Shown: positions 1 to 9,449, counted from the first letter of the stretch. The stretch is DNA of 64,000 nucleotides from Phytophthora sp. 'mugwort' (GCA_033558025.1 JAUCEF010000013.1:5263001-5327000), one strand, 5' to 3'. The notes: generated by a model not told the origin, from the letters alone. Made by a program: numbers and translations.

Positions 1-131
1 TACACACACGCATTCAATCGCGTACGTTGCTGCAGCGATGTCTGTCCCCGCCTGCTATCGCCAACATGCAACACCACCGCTATCACGCATACATGCGCAC
101 ATTCTACTCACGTACGTAGTCGCGCAATACC

Positions 132-389
132 TTACATTCCATCCTCATACACGGCTAGATCGATCGGTCGAATGTCGCCGCCTTCCAGTTGTGCGACGAC
201 CTGGAGTGCATCCAACAGGCTGGCAAGATCCGCATCATGTCGGGATGCATATTTAGCTGATAGTGCAACTGCCGCCTGTGGTGTGTCATGTGTCCACTGT
301 TGCCTCGCTAGTAATGGTGCCGTTGGACGCTTCTCTTGCTTCCTGTTTGTTTCGCGATCGTTTCGACGTTGCGACCAGTCAGTCAGAAC
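132..389 (-). other. Cryptic 85-codon open frame without ATG in the spacer (possible coding relic)
   Basis: Between a TAG (390-392) and a TAA (132-134) the minus strand is open for 85 codons. It has no Met except the last residue. The second half looks protein-like: a leucine- and alanine-rich stretch with the core DADLASLLDALQVVAQLEGG (residues about 52-71), then an acidic tail ending YEDGM. Residues 1-31 are rich in Arg, Lys and Gln. I do not recognise a family. Against function: there is no start codon, the common cctatgg allele turns codon 38 (CAG) into TAG, and small deletions in copies downstream of 20, 30, 70, 83 and 84 remove the stop. The 6-bp ccatcc deletion is in frame. It could be a fossil 3' exon (an AG precedes it) or chance. 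Confidence 0.25.
290..299 (+). repeat. 10-bp inverted repeat, left arm (partner 537-546)
   Basis: gtgtccactg here is the reverse complement of cagtggacac at 537-546, the trailer copy of the tRNA 3'-end sequence. The arms are about 240 bp apart. The pair recurs in each unit. No hairpin function is evident at that distance. Confidence 0.5.
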
Positions 390-530
390 CTAGTCTGGAC
401 ACCAACGATCGTAAATTGGCTAGGCGCTAGGAGAGTCCATATGCGGCCAGTGCGGGCGAGCGTTGTAGTGTTGATGGTAAGATGTGTGGAGGCGTAAAAG
501 GTATGGTGACGTAAATACTGTGTGCATAGT

Positions 531-535
531 AAAAA
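531..535 (-). terminator. RNA polymerase III T5 terminator of copy 1 (representative)
   Basis: Five T residues on the tRNA-sense strand (aaaaa on the plus strand) begin 18 nt past the gene's 3' end. A T-run of four or more is the standard Pol III stop signal. The same T5 occurs in 57 copies, at the gene's lower coordinate minus 22 to minus 18. In the other 29 copies it is T4. Confidence 0.85.
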
Positions 536-539
536 TCAG

Positions 540-560
540 TGGACACTGACAATGGACACT
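540..560 (-). repeat. Imperfect 13-bp tandem duplication of the tRNA 3' end
   Basis: On the tRNA-sense strand the acceptor 3' strand plus discriminator, AGTGTCCA, recurs 13 nt downstream in the trailer as AGTGTCCA, and the following bases differ by one (TTG against CTG). The trailer copy could in principle pair with the 5' acceptor strand in place of the true one. The pattern is present in every unit. In copy 58 a single substitution makes the two copies match exactly over this span. Confidence 0.8.
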
Positions 561-563
561 GGG

Positions 564-574
564 GGTATCGATCC
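564..574 (-). promoter_or_regulatory. B box of copy 1 (representative)
   Basis: tRNA positions 52-62 read GGATCGATACC against the Pol III B-box consensus GGTTCGANTCC. The invariant C56, G57 and A58 are kept. T54 to A and T60 to A are the departures. This is the TFIIIC site. It recurs in every copy and is changed only next to the deletion in copy 59. Confidence 0.85.
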
Positions 575-606
575 CCCTACCTCCCGCATGCGAAGCGGGC
601 GCTCTA

Positions 607-618
607 CCATTTGAGCTA
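607..618 (-). promoter_or_regulatory. A box of copy 1 (representative)
   Basis: tRNA positions 8-19 read TAGCTCAAATGG, a good match to the Pol III A-box consensus TRGYNNARNNGG. With the B box it forms the type 2 internal promoter. I see no convincing upstream TATA-like element; the 5' flank in the sense direction ends GGTTAGTGTCT before G1. Confidence 0.85.
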
Positions 619-740
619 AGCGCCCAGACACTAACCGCAATCGCACACCAGTCGACGCGCTCAATGCCTGCGTCATTACCCAACACGAACACGCAAACGA
701 CTACACACGAACCCACCACATGCATCGACTTGGACCACAA

Positions 741-756
741 ACGTACACACACGCAT
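741..756. other. Alternating purine/pyrimidine tract (Z-DNA-prone), 16 nt
   Basis: acgtacacacacgcat alternates strictly purine/pyrimidine and starts 116 bp upstream of the tRNA copy 1 5' end. Such tracts can adopt Z-DNA under negative supercoiling. It is repeated once per unit. Confidence 0.5.
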
Positions 757-826
757 TCAATCGCGTACGTTGCTGCAGCGATGTCTGTCCCCGCCTGCTA
801 TCGCCAACATGCAACACCACCGCTAT

Positions 827-845
827 CACGCATACATGCGCACAT
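827..845. other. Alternating purine/pyrimidine tract (Z-DNA-prone), 19 nt
   Basis: cacgcatacatgcgcacat alternates without a break, about 200 bp upstream of tRNA copy 1. Shorter alternating runs (cgcgtacgt, cacgtacgta) lie nearby. The only substitution seen in this tract (c to t at 43,736) keeps the alternation. Confidence 0.5.
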
Positions 846-1295
846 TCTACTCACGTACGTAGTCGCGCAATACCTTACATTCCATCCTCATACACGGCTA
901 GATCGATCGGTCGAATGTCGCCGCCTTCCAGTTGTGCGACGACCTGGAGTGCATCCAACAGGCTGGCAAGATCCGCATCATGTCGGGATGCATATTTAGC
1001 TGATAGTGCAACTGCCGCCTGTGGTGTGTCATGTGTCCACTGTTGCCTCGCTAGTAATGGTGCCGTTGGACGCTTCTCTTGCTTCCTGTTTGTTTCGCGA
1101 TCGTTTCGACGTTGCGACCAGTCAGTCAGAACCTAGTCTGGACACCAACGATCGTAAATTGGCTAGGCGCTAGGAGAGTCCATATGCGGCCAGTGCGGGC
1201 GAGCGTTGTAGTGTTGATGGTAAGATGTGTGGAGGCGTAAAAGGTATGGTGACGTAAATACTGTGTGCATAGTAAAAATCAGTGGACACTGACAA

Positions 1296-1368
1296 TGGAC
1301 ACTGGGGGTATCGATCCCCCTACCTCCCGCATGCGAAGCGGGCGCTCTACCATTTGAGCTAAGCGCCC
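1296..1368 (-). tRNA. trnA-CGC: tRNA-Ala (CGC), copy 2
   Basis: T5, ccatat +; 5' flank C-A-C-A; 730 bp to copy 3. The following spacer lacks ccatcc and has cctatgg (1,758). Confidence 0.97.
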
Positions 1369-2004
1369 AGACACTAACCGCAATCGCACACCAGTCGACG
1401 CGCTCAATGCCTGCGTCATTACCCAACACGAACACGCAAACGACTACACACGAACCCACCACATGCATCGACTTGGACCACAAACGTACACACACGCATT
1501 CAATCGCGTACGTTGCTGCAGCGATGTCTGTCCCCGCCTGCTATCGCCAACATGCAACACCACCGCTATCACGCATACATGCGCACATTCTACTCACGTA
1601 CGTAGTCGCGCAATACCTTACATTTCATACACGGCTAGATCGATCGGTCGAATGTCGCCGCCTTCCAGTTGTGCGACGACCTGGAGTGCATCCAACAGGC
1701 TGGCAAGATCCGCATCATGTCGGGATGCATATTTAGCTGATAGTGCAACTGCCGCCTATGGTGTGTCATGTGTCCACTGTTGCCTCGCTAGTAATGGTGC
1801 CGTTGGACGCTTCTCTTGCTTCCTGTTTGTTTCGCGATCGTTTCGACGTTGCGACCAGTCAGTCAGAACCTAGTCTGGATACCAACGATCGTAAATTGGC
1901 TAGGCGCTAGGAGAGTGCGGCCAGTGCGGGCGAGCGTTGTAGTGTTGATGGTAAGATGTGTGGAGGCGTAAAAGGTATGGTGACGTAAATACTGTGTGCA
2001 TAGT

Positions 2005-2008
2005 AAAA
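2005..2008 (-). terminator. RNA polymerase III T4 terminator of copy 3 (representative of the short allele)
   Basis: The T-run is four residues instead of five, at the gene's lower coordinate minus 21 to minus 18. Four T is the minimum commonly effective length for Pol III, so readthrough may be higher than from T5. Found in 29 of 86 copies. Confidence 0.75.
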
Positions 2009-2025
2009 TCAGTGGACACTGACAA

Positions 2026-2098
2026 TGGACACTGGGGGTATCGATCCCCCTACCTCCCGCATGCGAAGCGGGCGCTCTACCATTTGAGCTAAGCGCCC
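2026..2098 (-). tRNA. trnA-CGC: tRNA-Ala (CGC), copy 3
   Basis: T4, ccatat -; 5' flank T-A-C-A; 730 bp to copy 4. The following spacer lacks ccatcc and has agtcaatcag (2,592). Confidence 0.97.
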
Positions 2099-2755
2099 AG
2101 ACACTAACCGCAATTGCACACCAGTCGACGCGCTCAATGCCTGCGTCATTACCCAACACGAACACGCAAACGACTACACACGAACCCACCACATGCATCG
2201 ACTTGGACCACAAACGTACACACACGCATTCAATCGCGTACGTTGCTGCAGCGATGTCTGTCCCCGCCTGCTATCGCCAACATGCAACACCACCGCTATC
2301 ACGCATACATGCGCACATTCTACTCACGTACGTAGTCGCGCAATACCTTACATTTCATACACGGCTAGATCGATCGGTCGAATGTCGCCGCCTTCCAGTT
2401 GTGCGACGACCTGGAGTGCATCCAACAGGCTGGCAAGATCCGCATCATGTCGGGATGCATATTTAGCTGATAGTGCAACTGCCGCCTGTGGTGTGTCATG
2501 TGTCCACTGTTGCCTCGCTAGTAATGGTGCCGTTGGACGCTTCTCTTGCTTCCTGTTTGTTTCGCGATCGTTTCGACGTTGCGACCAGTCAATCAGAACC
2601 TAGTCTGGATACCAACGATCGTAAATTGGCTAGGCGCTAGGAGAGTGCGGCCAGTGCGGGCGAGCGTTGTAGTGTTGATGGTAAGATGTGTGGAGGCGTA
2701 AAAGGTATGGTGACGTAAATACTGTGTGCATAGTAAAATCAGTGGACACTGACAA

Positions 2756-2828
2756 TGGACACTGGGGGTATCGATCCCCCTACCTCCCGCATGCGAAGCG
2801 GGCGCTCTACCATTTGAGCTAAGCGCCC
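2756..2828 (-). tRNA. trnA-CGC: tRNA-Ala (CGC), copy 4
   Basis: T4, ccatat -; 5' flank T-A-C-A; 736 bp to copy 5. Following spacer has cctatgg (3,224). Confidence 0.97.
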
Positions 2829-3491
2829 AGACACTAACCGCAATTGCACACCAGTCGACGCGCTCAATGCCTGCGTCATTACCCAACACGAACACGCAAA
2901 CGACTACACACGAACCCACCACATGCATCGACTTGGACCACAAACGTACACACACGCATTCAATCGCGTACGTTGCTGCAGCGATGTCTGTCCCCGCCTG
3001 CTATCGCCAACATGCAACACCACCGCTATCACGCATACATGCGCACATTCTACTCACGTACGTAGTCGCGCAATACCTTACATTCCATCCTCATACACGG
3101 CTAGATCGATCGGTCGAATGTCGCCGCCTTCCAGTTGTGCGACGACCTGGAGTGCATCCAACAGGCTGGCAAGATCCGCATCATGTCGGGATGCATATTT
3201 AGCTGATAGTGCAACTGCCGCCTATGGTGTGTCATGTGTCCACTGTTGCCTCGCTAGTAATGGTGCCGTTGGACGCTTCTCTTGCTTCCTGTTTGTTTCG
3301 CGATCGTTTCGACGTTGCGACCAGTCAGTCAGAACCTAGTCTGGATACCAACGATCGTAAATTGGCTAGGCGCTAGGAGAGTGCGGCCAGTGCGGGCGAG
3401 CGTTGTAGTGTTGATGGTAAGATGTGTGGAGGCGTAAAAGGTATGGTGACGTAAATACTGTGTGCATAGTAAAATCAGTGGACACTGACAA

Positions 3492-3564
3492 TGGACACTG
3501 GGGGTATCGATCCCCCTACCTCCCGCATGCGAAGCGGGCGCTCTACCATTTGAGCTAAGCGCCC
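3492..3564 (-). tRNA. trnA-CGC: tRNA-Ala (CGC), copy 5
   Basis: T4, ccatat -; 5' flank T-A-C-A; 736 bp to copy 6. Following spacer has agtcaatcag (4,064). Confidence 0.97.
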
Positions 3565-4227
3565 AGACACTAACCGCAATTGCACACCAGTCGACGCGCT
3601 CAATGCCTGCGTCATTACCCAACACGAACACGCAAACGACTACACACGAACCCACCACATGCATCGACTTGGACCACAAACGTACACACACGCATTCAAT
3701 CGCGTACGTTGCTGCAGCGATGTCTGTCCCCGCCTGCTATCGCCAACATGCAACACCACCGCTATCACGCATACATGCGCACATTCTACTCACGTACGTA
3801 GTCGCGCAATACCTTACATTCCATCCTCATACACGGCTAGATCGATCGGTCGAATGTCGCCGCCTTCCAGTTGTGCGACGACCTGGAGTGCATCCAACAG
3901 GCTGGCAAGATCCGCATCATGTCGGGATGCATATTTAGCTGATAGTGCAACTGCCGCCTGTGGTGTGTCATGTGTCCACTGTTGCCTCGCTAGTAATGGT
4001 GCCGTTGGACGCTTCTCTTGCTTCCTGTTTGTTTCGCGATCGTTTCGACGTTGCGACCAGTCAATCAGAACCTAGTCTGGATACCAACGATCGTAAATTG
4101 GCTAGGCGCTAGGAGAGTGCGGCCAGTGCGGGCGAGCGTTGTAGTGTTGATGGTAAGATGTGTGGAGGCGTAAAAGGTATGGTGACGTAAATACTGTGTG
4201 CATAGTAAAATCAGTGGACACTGACAA

Positions 4228-4300
4228 TGGACACTGGGGGTATCGATCCCCCTACCTCCCGCATGCGAAGCGGGCGCTCTACCATTTGAGCTAAGCGCCC
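4228..4300 (-). tRNA. trnA-CGC: tRNA-Ala (CGC), copy 6
   Basis: T4, ccatat -; 5' flank T-A-C-A; 736 bp to copy 7. Following spacer has cctatgg (4,696). Confidence 0.97.
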
Positions 4301-4963
4301 AGACACTAACCGCAATTGCACACCAGTCGACGCGCTCAATGCCTGCGTCATTACCCAACACGAACACGCAAACGACTACACACGAACCCACCACATGCAT
4401 CGACTTGGACCACAAACGTACACACACGCATTCAATCGCGTACGTTGCTGCAGCGATGTCTGTCCCCGCCTGCTATCGCCAACATGCAACACCACCGCTA
4501 TCACGCATACATGCGCACATTCTACTCACGTACGTAGTCGCGCAATACCTTACATTCCATCCTCATACACGGCTAGATCGATCGGTCGAATGTCGCCGCC
4601 TTCCAGTTGTGCGACGACCTGGAGTGCATCCAACAGGCTGGCAAGATCCGCATCATGTCGGGATGCATATTTAGCTGATAGTGCAACTGCCGCCTATGGT
4701 GTGTCATGTGTCCACTGTTGCCTCGCTAGTAATGGTGCCGTTGGACGCTTCTCTTGCTTCCTGTTTGTTTCGCGATCGTTTCGACGTTGCGACCAGTCAG
4801 TCAGAACCTAGTCTGGATACCAACGATCGTAAATTGGCTAGGCGCTAGGAGAGTGCGGCCAGTGCGGGCGAGCGTTGTAGTGTTGATGGTAAGATGTGTG
4901 GAGGCGTAAAAGGTATGGTGACGTAAATACTGTGTGCATAGTAAAATCAGTGGACACTGACAA

Positions 4964-5036
4964 TGGACACTGGGGGTATCGATCCCCCTACCTCCCGCAT
5001 GCGAAGCGGGCGCTCTACCATTTGAGCTAAGCGCCC
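4964..5036 (-). tRNA. trnA-CGC: tRNA-Ala (CGC), copy 7
   Basis: T4, ccatat -; 5' flank T-A-C-A; 730 bp to copy 8. Following spacer lacks ccatcc. Confidence 0.97.
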
Positions 5037-5693
5037 AGACACTAACCGCAATTGCACACCAGTCGACGCGCTCAATGCCTGCGTCATTACCCAACACGAA
5101 CACGCAAACGACTACACACGAACCCACCACATGCATCGACTTGGACCACAAACGTACACACACGCATTCAATCGCGTACGTTGCTGCAGCGATGTCTGTC
5201 CCCGCCTGCTATCGCCAACATGCAACACCACCGCTATCACGCATACATGCGCACATTCTACTCACGTACGTAGTCGCGCAATACCTTACATTTCATACAC
5301 GGCTAGATCGATCGGTCGAATGTCGCCGCCTTCCAGTTGTGCGACGACCTGGAGTGCATCCAACAGGCTGGCAAGATCCGCATCATGTCGGGATGCATAT
5401 TTAGCTGATAGTGCAACTGCCGCCTGTGGTGTGTCATGTGTCCACTGTTGCCTCGCTAGTAATGGTGCCGTTGGACGCTTCTCTTGCTTCCTGTTTGTTT
5501 CGCGATCGTTTCGACGTTGCGACCAGTCAGTCAGAACCTAGTCTGGATACCAACGATCGTAAATTGGCTAGGCGCTAGGAGAGTGCGGCCAGTGCGGGCG
5601 AGCGTTGTAGTGTTGATGGTAAGATGTGTGGAGGCGTAAAAGGTATGGTGACGTAAATACTGTGTGCATAGTAAAATCAGTGGACACTGACAA

Positions 5694-5766
5694 TGGACAC
5701 TGGGGGTATCGATCCCCCTACCTCCCGCATGCGAAGCGGGCGCTCTACCATTTGAGCTAAGCGCCC
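5694..5766 (-). tRNA. trnA-CGC: tRNA-Ala (CGC), copy 8
   Basis: T4, ccatat -; 5' flank T-A-T-A; 730 bp to copy 9. Following spacer lacks ccatcc and has cctatgg. Confidence 0.97.
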
Positions 5767-6423
5767 AGACACTAACCGCAATTGCACACCAGTCGACGCG
5801 CTTAATGCCTGCGTCATTACCCAACACGAACACGCAAACGACTACACACGAACCCACCACATGCATCGACTTGGACCACAAACGTACACACACGCATTCA
5901 ATCGCGTACGTTGCTGCAGCGATGTCTGTCCCCGCCTGCTATCGCCAACATGCAACACCACCGCTATCACGCATACATGCGCACATTCTACTCACGTACG
6001 TAGTCGCGCAATACCTTACATTTCATACACGGCTAGATCGATCGGTCGAATGTCGCCGCCTTCCAGTTGTGCGACGACCTGGAGTGCATCCAACAGGCTG
6101 GCAAGATCCGCATCATGTCGGGATGCATATTTAGCTGATAGTGCAACTGCCGCCTATGGTGTGTCATGTGTCCACTGTTGCCTCGCTAGTAATGGTGCCG
6201 TTGGACGCTTCTCTTGCTTCCTGTTTGTTTCGCGATCGTTTCGACGTTGCGACCAGTCAGTCAGAACCTAGTCTGGATACCAACGATCGTAAATTGGCTA
6301 GGCGCTAGGAGAGTGCGGCCAGTGCGGGCGAGCGTTGTAGTGTTGATGGTAAGATGTGTGGAGGCGTAAAAGGTATGGTGACGTAAATACTGTGTGCATA
6401 GTAAAATCAGTGGACACTGACAA

Positions 6424-6496
6424 TGGACACTGGGGGTATCGATCCCCCTACCTCCCGCATGCGAAGCGGGCGCTCTACCATTTGAGCTAAGCGCCC
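6424..6496 (-). tRNA. trnA-CGC: tRNA-Ala (CGC), copy 9
   Basis: T4, ccatat -; 5' flank T-A-T-A; 730 bp to copy 10. Following spacer lacks ccatcc and has cctatgg; at the tracked sites this unit equals copy 8's. Confidence 0.97.
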
Positions 6497-7153
6497 AGAC
6501 ACTAACCGCAATTGCACACCAGTCGACGCGCTTAATGCCTGCGTCATTACCCAACACGAACACGCAAACGACTACACACGAACCCACCACATGCATCGAC
6601 TTGGACCACAAACGTACACACACGCATTCAATCGCGTACGTTGCTGCAGCGATGTCTGTCCCCGCCTGCTATCGCCAACATGCAACACCACCGCTATCAC
6701 GCATACATGCGCACATTCTACTCACGTACGTAGTCGCGCAATACCTTACATTTCATACACGGCTAGATCGATCGGTCGAATGTCGCCGCCTTCCAGTTGT
6801 GCGACGACCTGGAGTGCATCCAACAGGCTGGCAAGATCCGCATCATGTCGGGATGCATATTTAGCTGATAGTGCAACTGCCGCCTATGGTGTGTCATGTG
6901 TCCACTGTTGCCTCGCTAGTAATGGTGCCGTTGGACGCTTCTCTTGCTTCCTGTTTGTTTCGCGATCGTTTCGACGTTGCGACCAGTCAGTCAGAACCTA
7001 GTCTGGATACCAACGATCGTAAATTGGCTAGGCGCTAGGAGAGTGCGGCCAGTGCGGGCGAGCGTTGTAGTGTTGATGGTAAGATGTGTGGAGGCGTAAA
7101 AGGTATGGTGACGTAAATACTGTGTGCATAGTAAAATCAGTGGACACTGACAA

Positions 7154-7226
7154 TGGACACTGGGGGTATCGATCCCCCTACCTCCCGCATGCGAAGCGGG
7201 CGCTCTACCATTTGAGCTAAGCGCCC
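7154..7226 (-). tRNA. trnA-CGC: tRNA-Ala (CGC), copy 10
   Basis: T4, ccatat -; 5' flank T-A-T-A; 743 bp to copy 11. Following spacer has cctatgg but regains ccatcc. Confidence 0.97.
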
Positions 7227-7896
7227 AGACACTAACCGCAATTGCACACCAGTCGACGCGCTTAATGCCTGCGTCATTACCCAACACGAACACGCAAACG
7301 ACTACACACGAACCCACCACATGCATCGACTTGGACCACAAACGTACACACACGCATTCAATCGCGTACGTTGCTGCAGCGATGTCTGTCCCCGCCTGCT
7401 ATCGCCAACATGCAACACCACCGCTATCACGCATACATGCGCACATTCTACTCACGTACGTAGTCGCGCAATACCTTACATTCCATCCTCATACACGGCT
7501 AGATCGATCGGTCGAATGTCGCCGCCTTCCAGTTGTGCGACGACCTGGAGTGCATCCAACAGGCTGGCAAGATCCGCATCATGTCGGGATGCATATTTAG
7601 CTGATAGTGCAACTGCCGCCTATGGTGTGTCATGTGTCCACTGTTGCCTCGCTAGTAATGGTGCCGTTGGACGCTTCTCTTGCTTCCTGTTTGTTTCGCG
7701 ATCGTTTCGACGTTGCGACCAGTCAGTCAGAACCTAGTCTGGACACCAACGATCGTAAATTGGCTAGGCGCTAGGAGAGTCCATATGCGGCCAGTGCGGG
7801 CGAGCGTTGTAGTGTTGATGGTAAGATGTGTGGAGGCGTAAAAGGTATGGTGACGTAAATACTGTGTGCATAGTAAAAATCAGTGGACACTGACAA

Positions 7897-7969
7897 TGGA
7901 CACTGGGGGTATCGATCCCCCTACCTCCCGCATGCGAAGCGGGCGCTCTACCATTTGAGCTAAGCGCCC
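7897..7969 (-). tRNA. trnA-CGC: tRNA-Ala (CGC), copy 11
   Basis: T5, ccatat +; 5' flank C-A-C-A; 737 bp to copy 12. Following spacer lacks ccatcc and has a private a to c change at 8,466. Confidence 0.97.
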
Positions 7970-8633
7970 AGACACTAACCGCAATCGCACACCAGTCGAC
8001 GCGCTCAATGCCTGCGTCATTACCCAACACGAACACGCAAACGACTACACACGAACCCACCACATGCATCGACTTGGACCACAAACGTACACACACGCAT
8101 TCAATCGCGTACGTTGCTGCAGCGATGTCTGTCCCCGCCTGCTATCGCCAACATGCAACACCACCGCTATCACGCATACATGCGCACATTCTACTCACGT
8201 ACGTAGTCGCGCAATACCTTACATTTCATACACGGCTAGATCGATCGGTCGAATGTCGCCGCCTTCCAGTTGTGCGACGACCTGGAGTGCATCCAACAGG
8301 CTGGCAAGATCCGCATCATGTCGGGATGCATATTTAGCTGATAGTGCAACTGCCGCCTGTGGTGTGTCATGTGTCCACTGTTGCCTCGCTAGTAATGGTG
8401 CCGTTGGACGCTTCTCTTGCTTCCTGTTTGTTTCGCGATCGTTTCGACGTTGCGACCAGTCAGTCCGAACCTAGTCTGGATACCAACGATCGTAAATTGG
8501 CTAGGCGCTAGGAGAGTCCATATGCGGCCAGTGCGGGCGAGCGTTGTAGTGTTGATGGTAAGATGTGTGGAGGCGTAAAAGGTATGGTGACGTAAATACT
8601 GTGTGCATAGTAAAAATCAGTGGACACTGACAA

Positions 8634-8706
8634 TGGACACTGGGGGTATCGATCCCCCTACCTCCCGCATGCGAAGCGGGCGCTCTACCATTTGAGCTAA
8701 GCGCCC
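8634..8706 (-). tRNA. trnA-CGC: tRNA-Ala (CGC), copy 12
   Basis: T5, ccatat +; 5' flank T-A-C-A; 743 bp to copy 13. Confidence 0.97.
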
Positions 8707-9376
8707 AGACACTAACCGCAATTGCACACCAGTCGACGCGCTCAATGCCTGCGTCATTACCCAACACGAACACGCAAACGACTACACACGAACCCACCAC
8801 ATGCATCGACTTGGACCACAAACGTACACACACGCATTCAATCGCGTACGTTGCTGCAGCGATGTCTGTCCCCGCCTGCTATCGCCAACATGCAACACCA
8901 CCGCTATCACGCATACATGCGCACATTCTACTCACGTACGTAGTCGCGCAATACCTTACATTCCATCCTCATACACGGCTAGATCGATCGGTCGAATGTC
9001 GCCGCCTTCCAGTTGTGCGACGACCTGGAGTGCATCCAACAGGCTGGCAAGATCCGCATCATGTCGGGATGCATATTTAGCTGATAGTGCAACTGCCGCC
9101 TGTGGTGTGTCATGTGTCCACTGTTGCCTCGCTAGTAATGGTGCCGTTGGACGCTTCTCTTGCTTCCTGTTTGTTTCGCGATCGTTTCGACGTTGCGACC
9201 AGTCAGTCAGAACCTAGTCTGGATACCAACGATCGTAAATTGGCTAGGCGCTAGGAGAGTCCATATGCGGCCAGTGCGGGCGAGCGTTGTAGTGTTGATG
9301 GTAAGATGTGTGGAGGCGTAAAAGGTATGGTGACGTAAATACTGTGTGCATAGTAAAAATCAGTGGACACTGACAA

Positions 9377-9449
9377 TGGACACTGGGGGTATCGATCCCC
9401 CTACCTCCCGCATGCGAAGCGGGCGCTCTACCATTTGAGCTAAGCGCCC
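9377..9449 (-). tRNA. trnA-CGC: tRNA-Ala (CGC), copy 13
   Basis: T5, ccatat +; 5' flank C-A-C-A; 737 bp to copy 14. Following spacer lacks ccatcc. Confidence 0.97.

Larger units (their letters stand above)
1..552. other. Partial unit at left edge (spacer only)
   Basis: The window opens inside a spacer, so the tRNA gene belonging to the preceding unit lies outside it. The stretch matches the other spacers: alternating purine/pyrimidine tracts, ccatcc present, cctgtgg allele, ccatat present, and a T5 terminator for copy 1 at 531-535. I see no additional gene in it. Confidence 0.95.
553..625 (-). tRNA. trnA-CGC: tRNA-Ala (CGC), copy 1 (reference description)
   Basis: This tRNA decodes GCG codons as alanine during cytosolic translation. 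The 73-nt cloverleaf reads: 7-bp acceptor stem GGGCGCT/AGTGTCC with G3:U70, the alanyl-tRNA synthetase identity pair, and a second wobble G5:U68; 4-bp D stem GCTC/GAGC with an 8-nt loop containing G18G19; anticodon stem CCCGC/GCGGG with loop TTCGCAT, anticodon CGC at plus-strand 590-592; 5-nt variable loop AGGTA; T stem GGGGG/CCCCC with loop ATCGATA; discriminator A73. There is no intron and no encoded CCA, as expected for a eukaryotic nuclear gene. A54 replaces the usual T54 and position 48 is A, both of which I recall from plant nuclear tRNA-Ala. Transcription should be by Pol III from the internal A and B boxes to the downstream T-run. T5, ccatat +; 5' flank C-A-C-A; 743 bp to copy 2. Confidence 0.98.
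626..1295. other. Inter-tRNA spacer between copies 1 and 2 (representative of all spacers)
   Basis: This 670-bp spacer carries no supported gene. From the tRNA 5' side it holds a CA-rich stretch (plus strand) with alternating purine/pyrimidine tracts at 741-756 and 827-845; a central part covered by an 85-codon open frame without ATG on the minus strand; then the ccatat site and the trailer with the next copy's terminator. Longer plus-strand frames of 109-138 codons and minus-strand frames of 108-122 codons exist, but they overlap each other and some run through the tRNA gene, so I treat them as chance. The other spacers are the same sequence with the alleles listed per copy. Confidence 0.9.
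2592..4696. repeat. Dimeric higher-order repeat, period 1,472 bp
   Basis: Two unit types alternate: one with agtcaatcag (2,592 and 4,064) and cctgtgg, the next with cctatgg (3,224 and 4,696). Both markers recur 1,472 bp apart, twice the 736-bp unit, which implies amplification of a two-unit block. Confidence 0.6.

Noticed and set aside
157..258. Short plus-strand frame ending in residues IMSGCIFS, with a vague resemblance to a homoserine dehydrogenase segment
   Set aside because: It is only 33 codons with no start codon, and the resemblance is limited to a few common residues. It is better explained as the antisense of the longer minus-strand frame or as chance.
420..752. 110- to 122-codon minus-strand open frame
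   Set aside because: It reads straight through the tRNA gene, and its C-terminus changes completely with the T4/T5 polymorphism, so it is a shadow.
664..999. 111-codon plus-strand open frame starting just upstream of each tRNA
   Set aside because: Its first part translates the CA-rich tract (Thr/His repeats). Its ATG is changed to GTG in ten copies, and it is cut short where the ccttaca deletion occurs. No domain is recognisable.
720..1136. 138-codon plus-strand open frame in each spacer (136 codons where ccatcc is absent)
   Set aside because: It overlaps other equally long frames on both strands, has Cys/Arg/Ser-rich low-complexity content, and loses its start or length through small indels in several units. 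Array repetition makes it look conserved.
626..1295. A second tRNA or other Pol III gene in the spacer
   Set aside because: No further A-box/B-box pair, cloverleaf or T-run in suitable order was found on either strand.
2114..2335. 73-codon plus-strand frame present only in some units
   Set aside because: It depends on a TTG created by the C/T site 17 bp from the tRNA. It is a SNP effect, not a gene.
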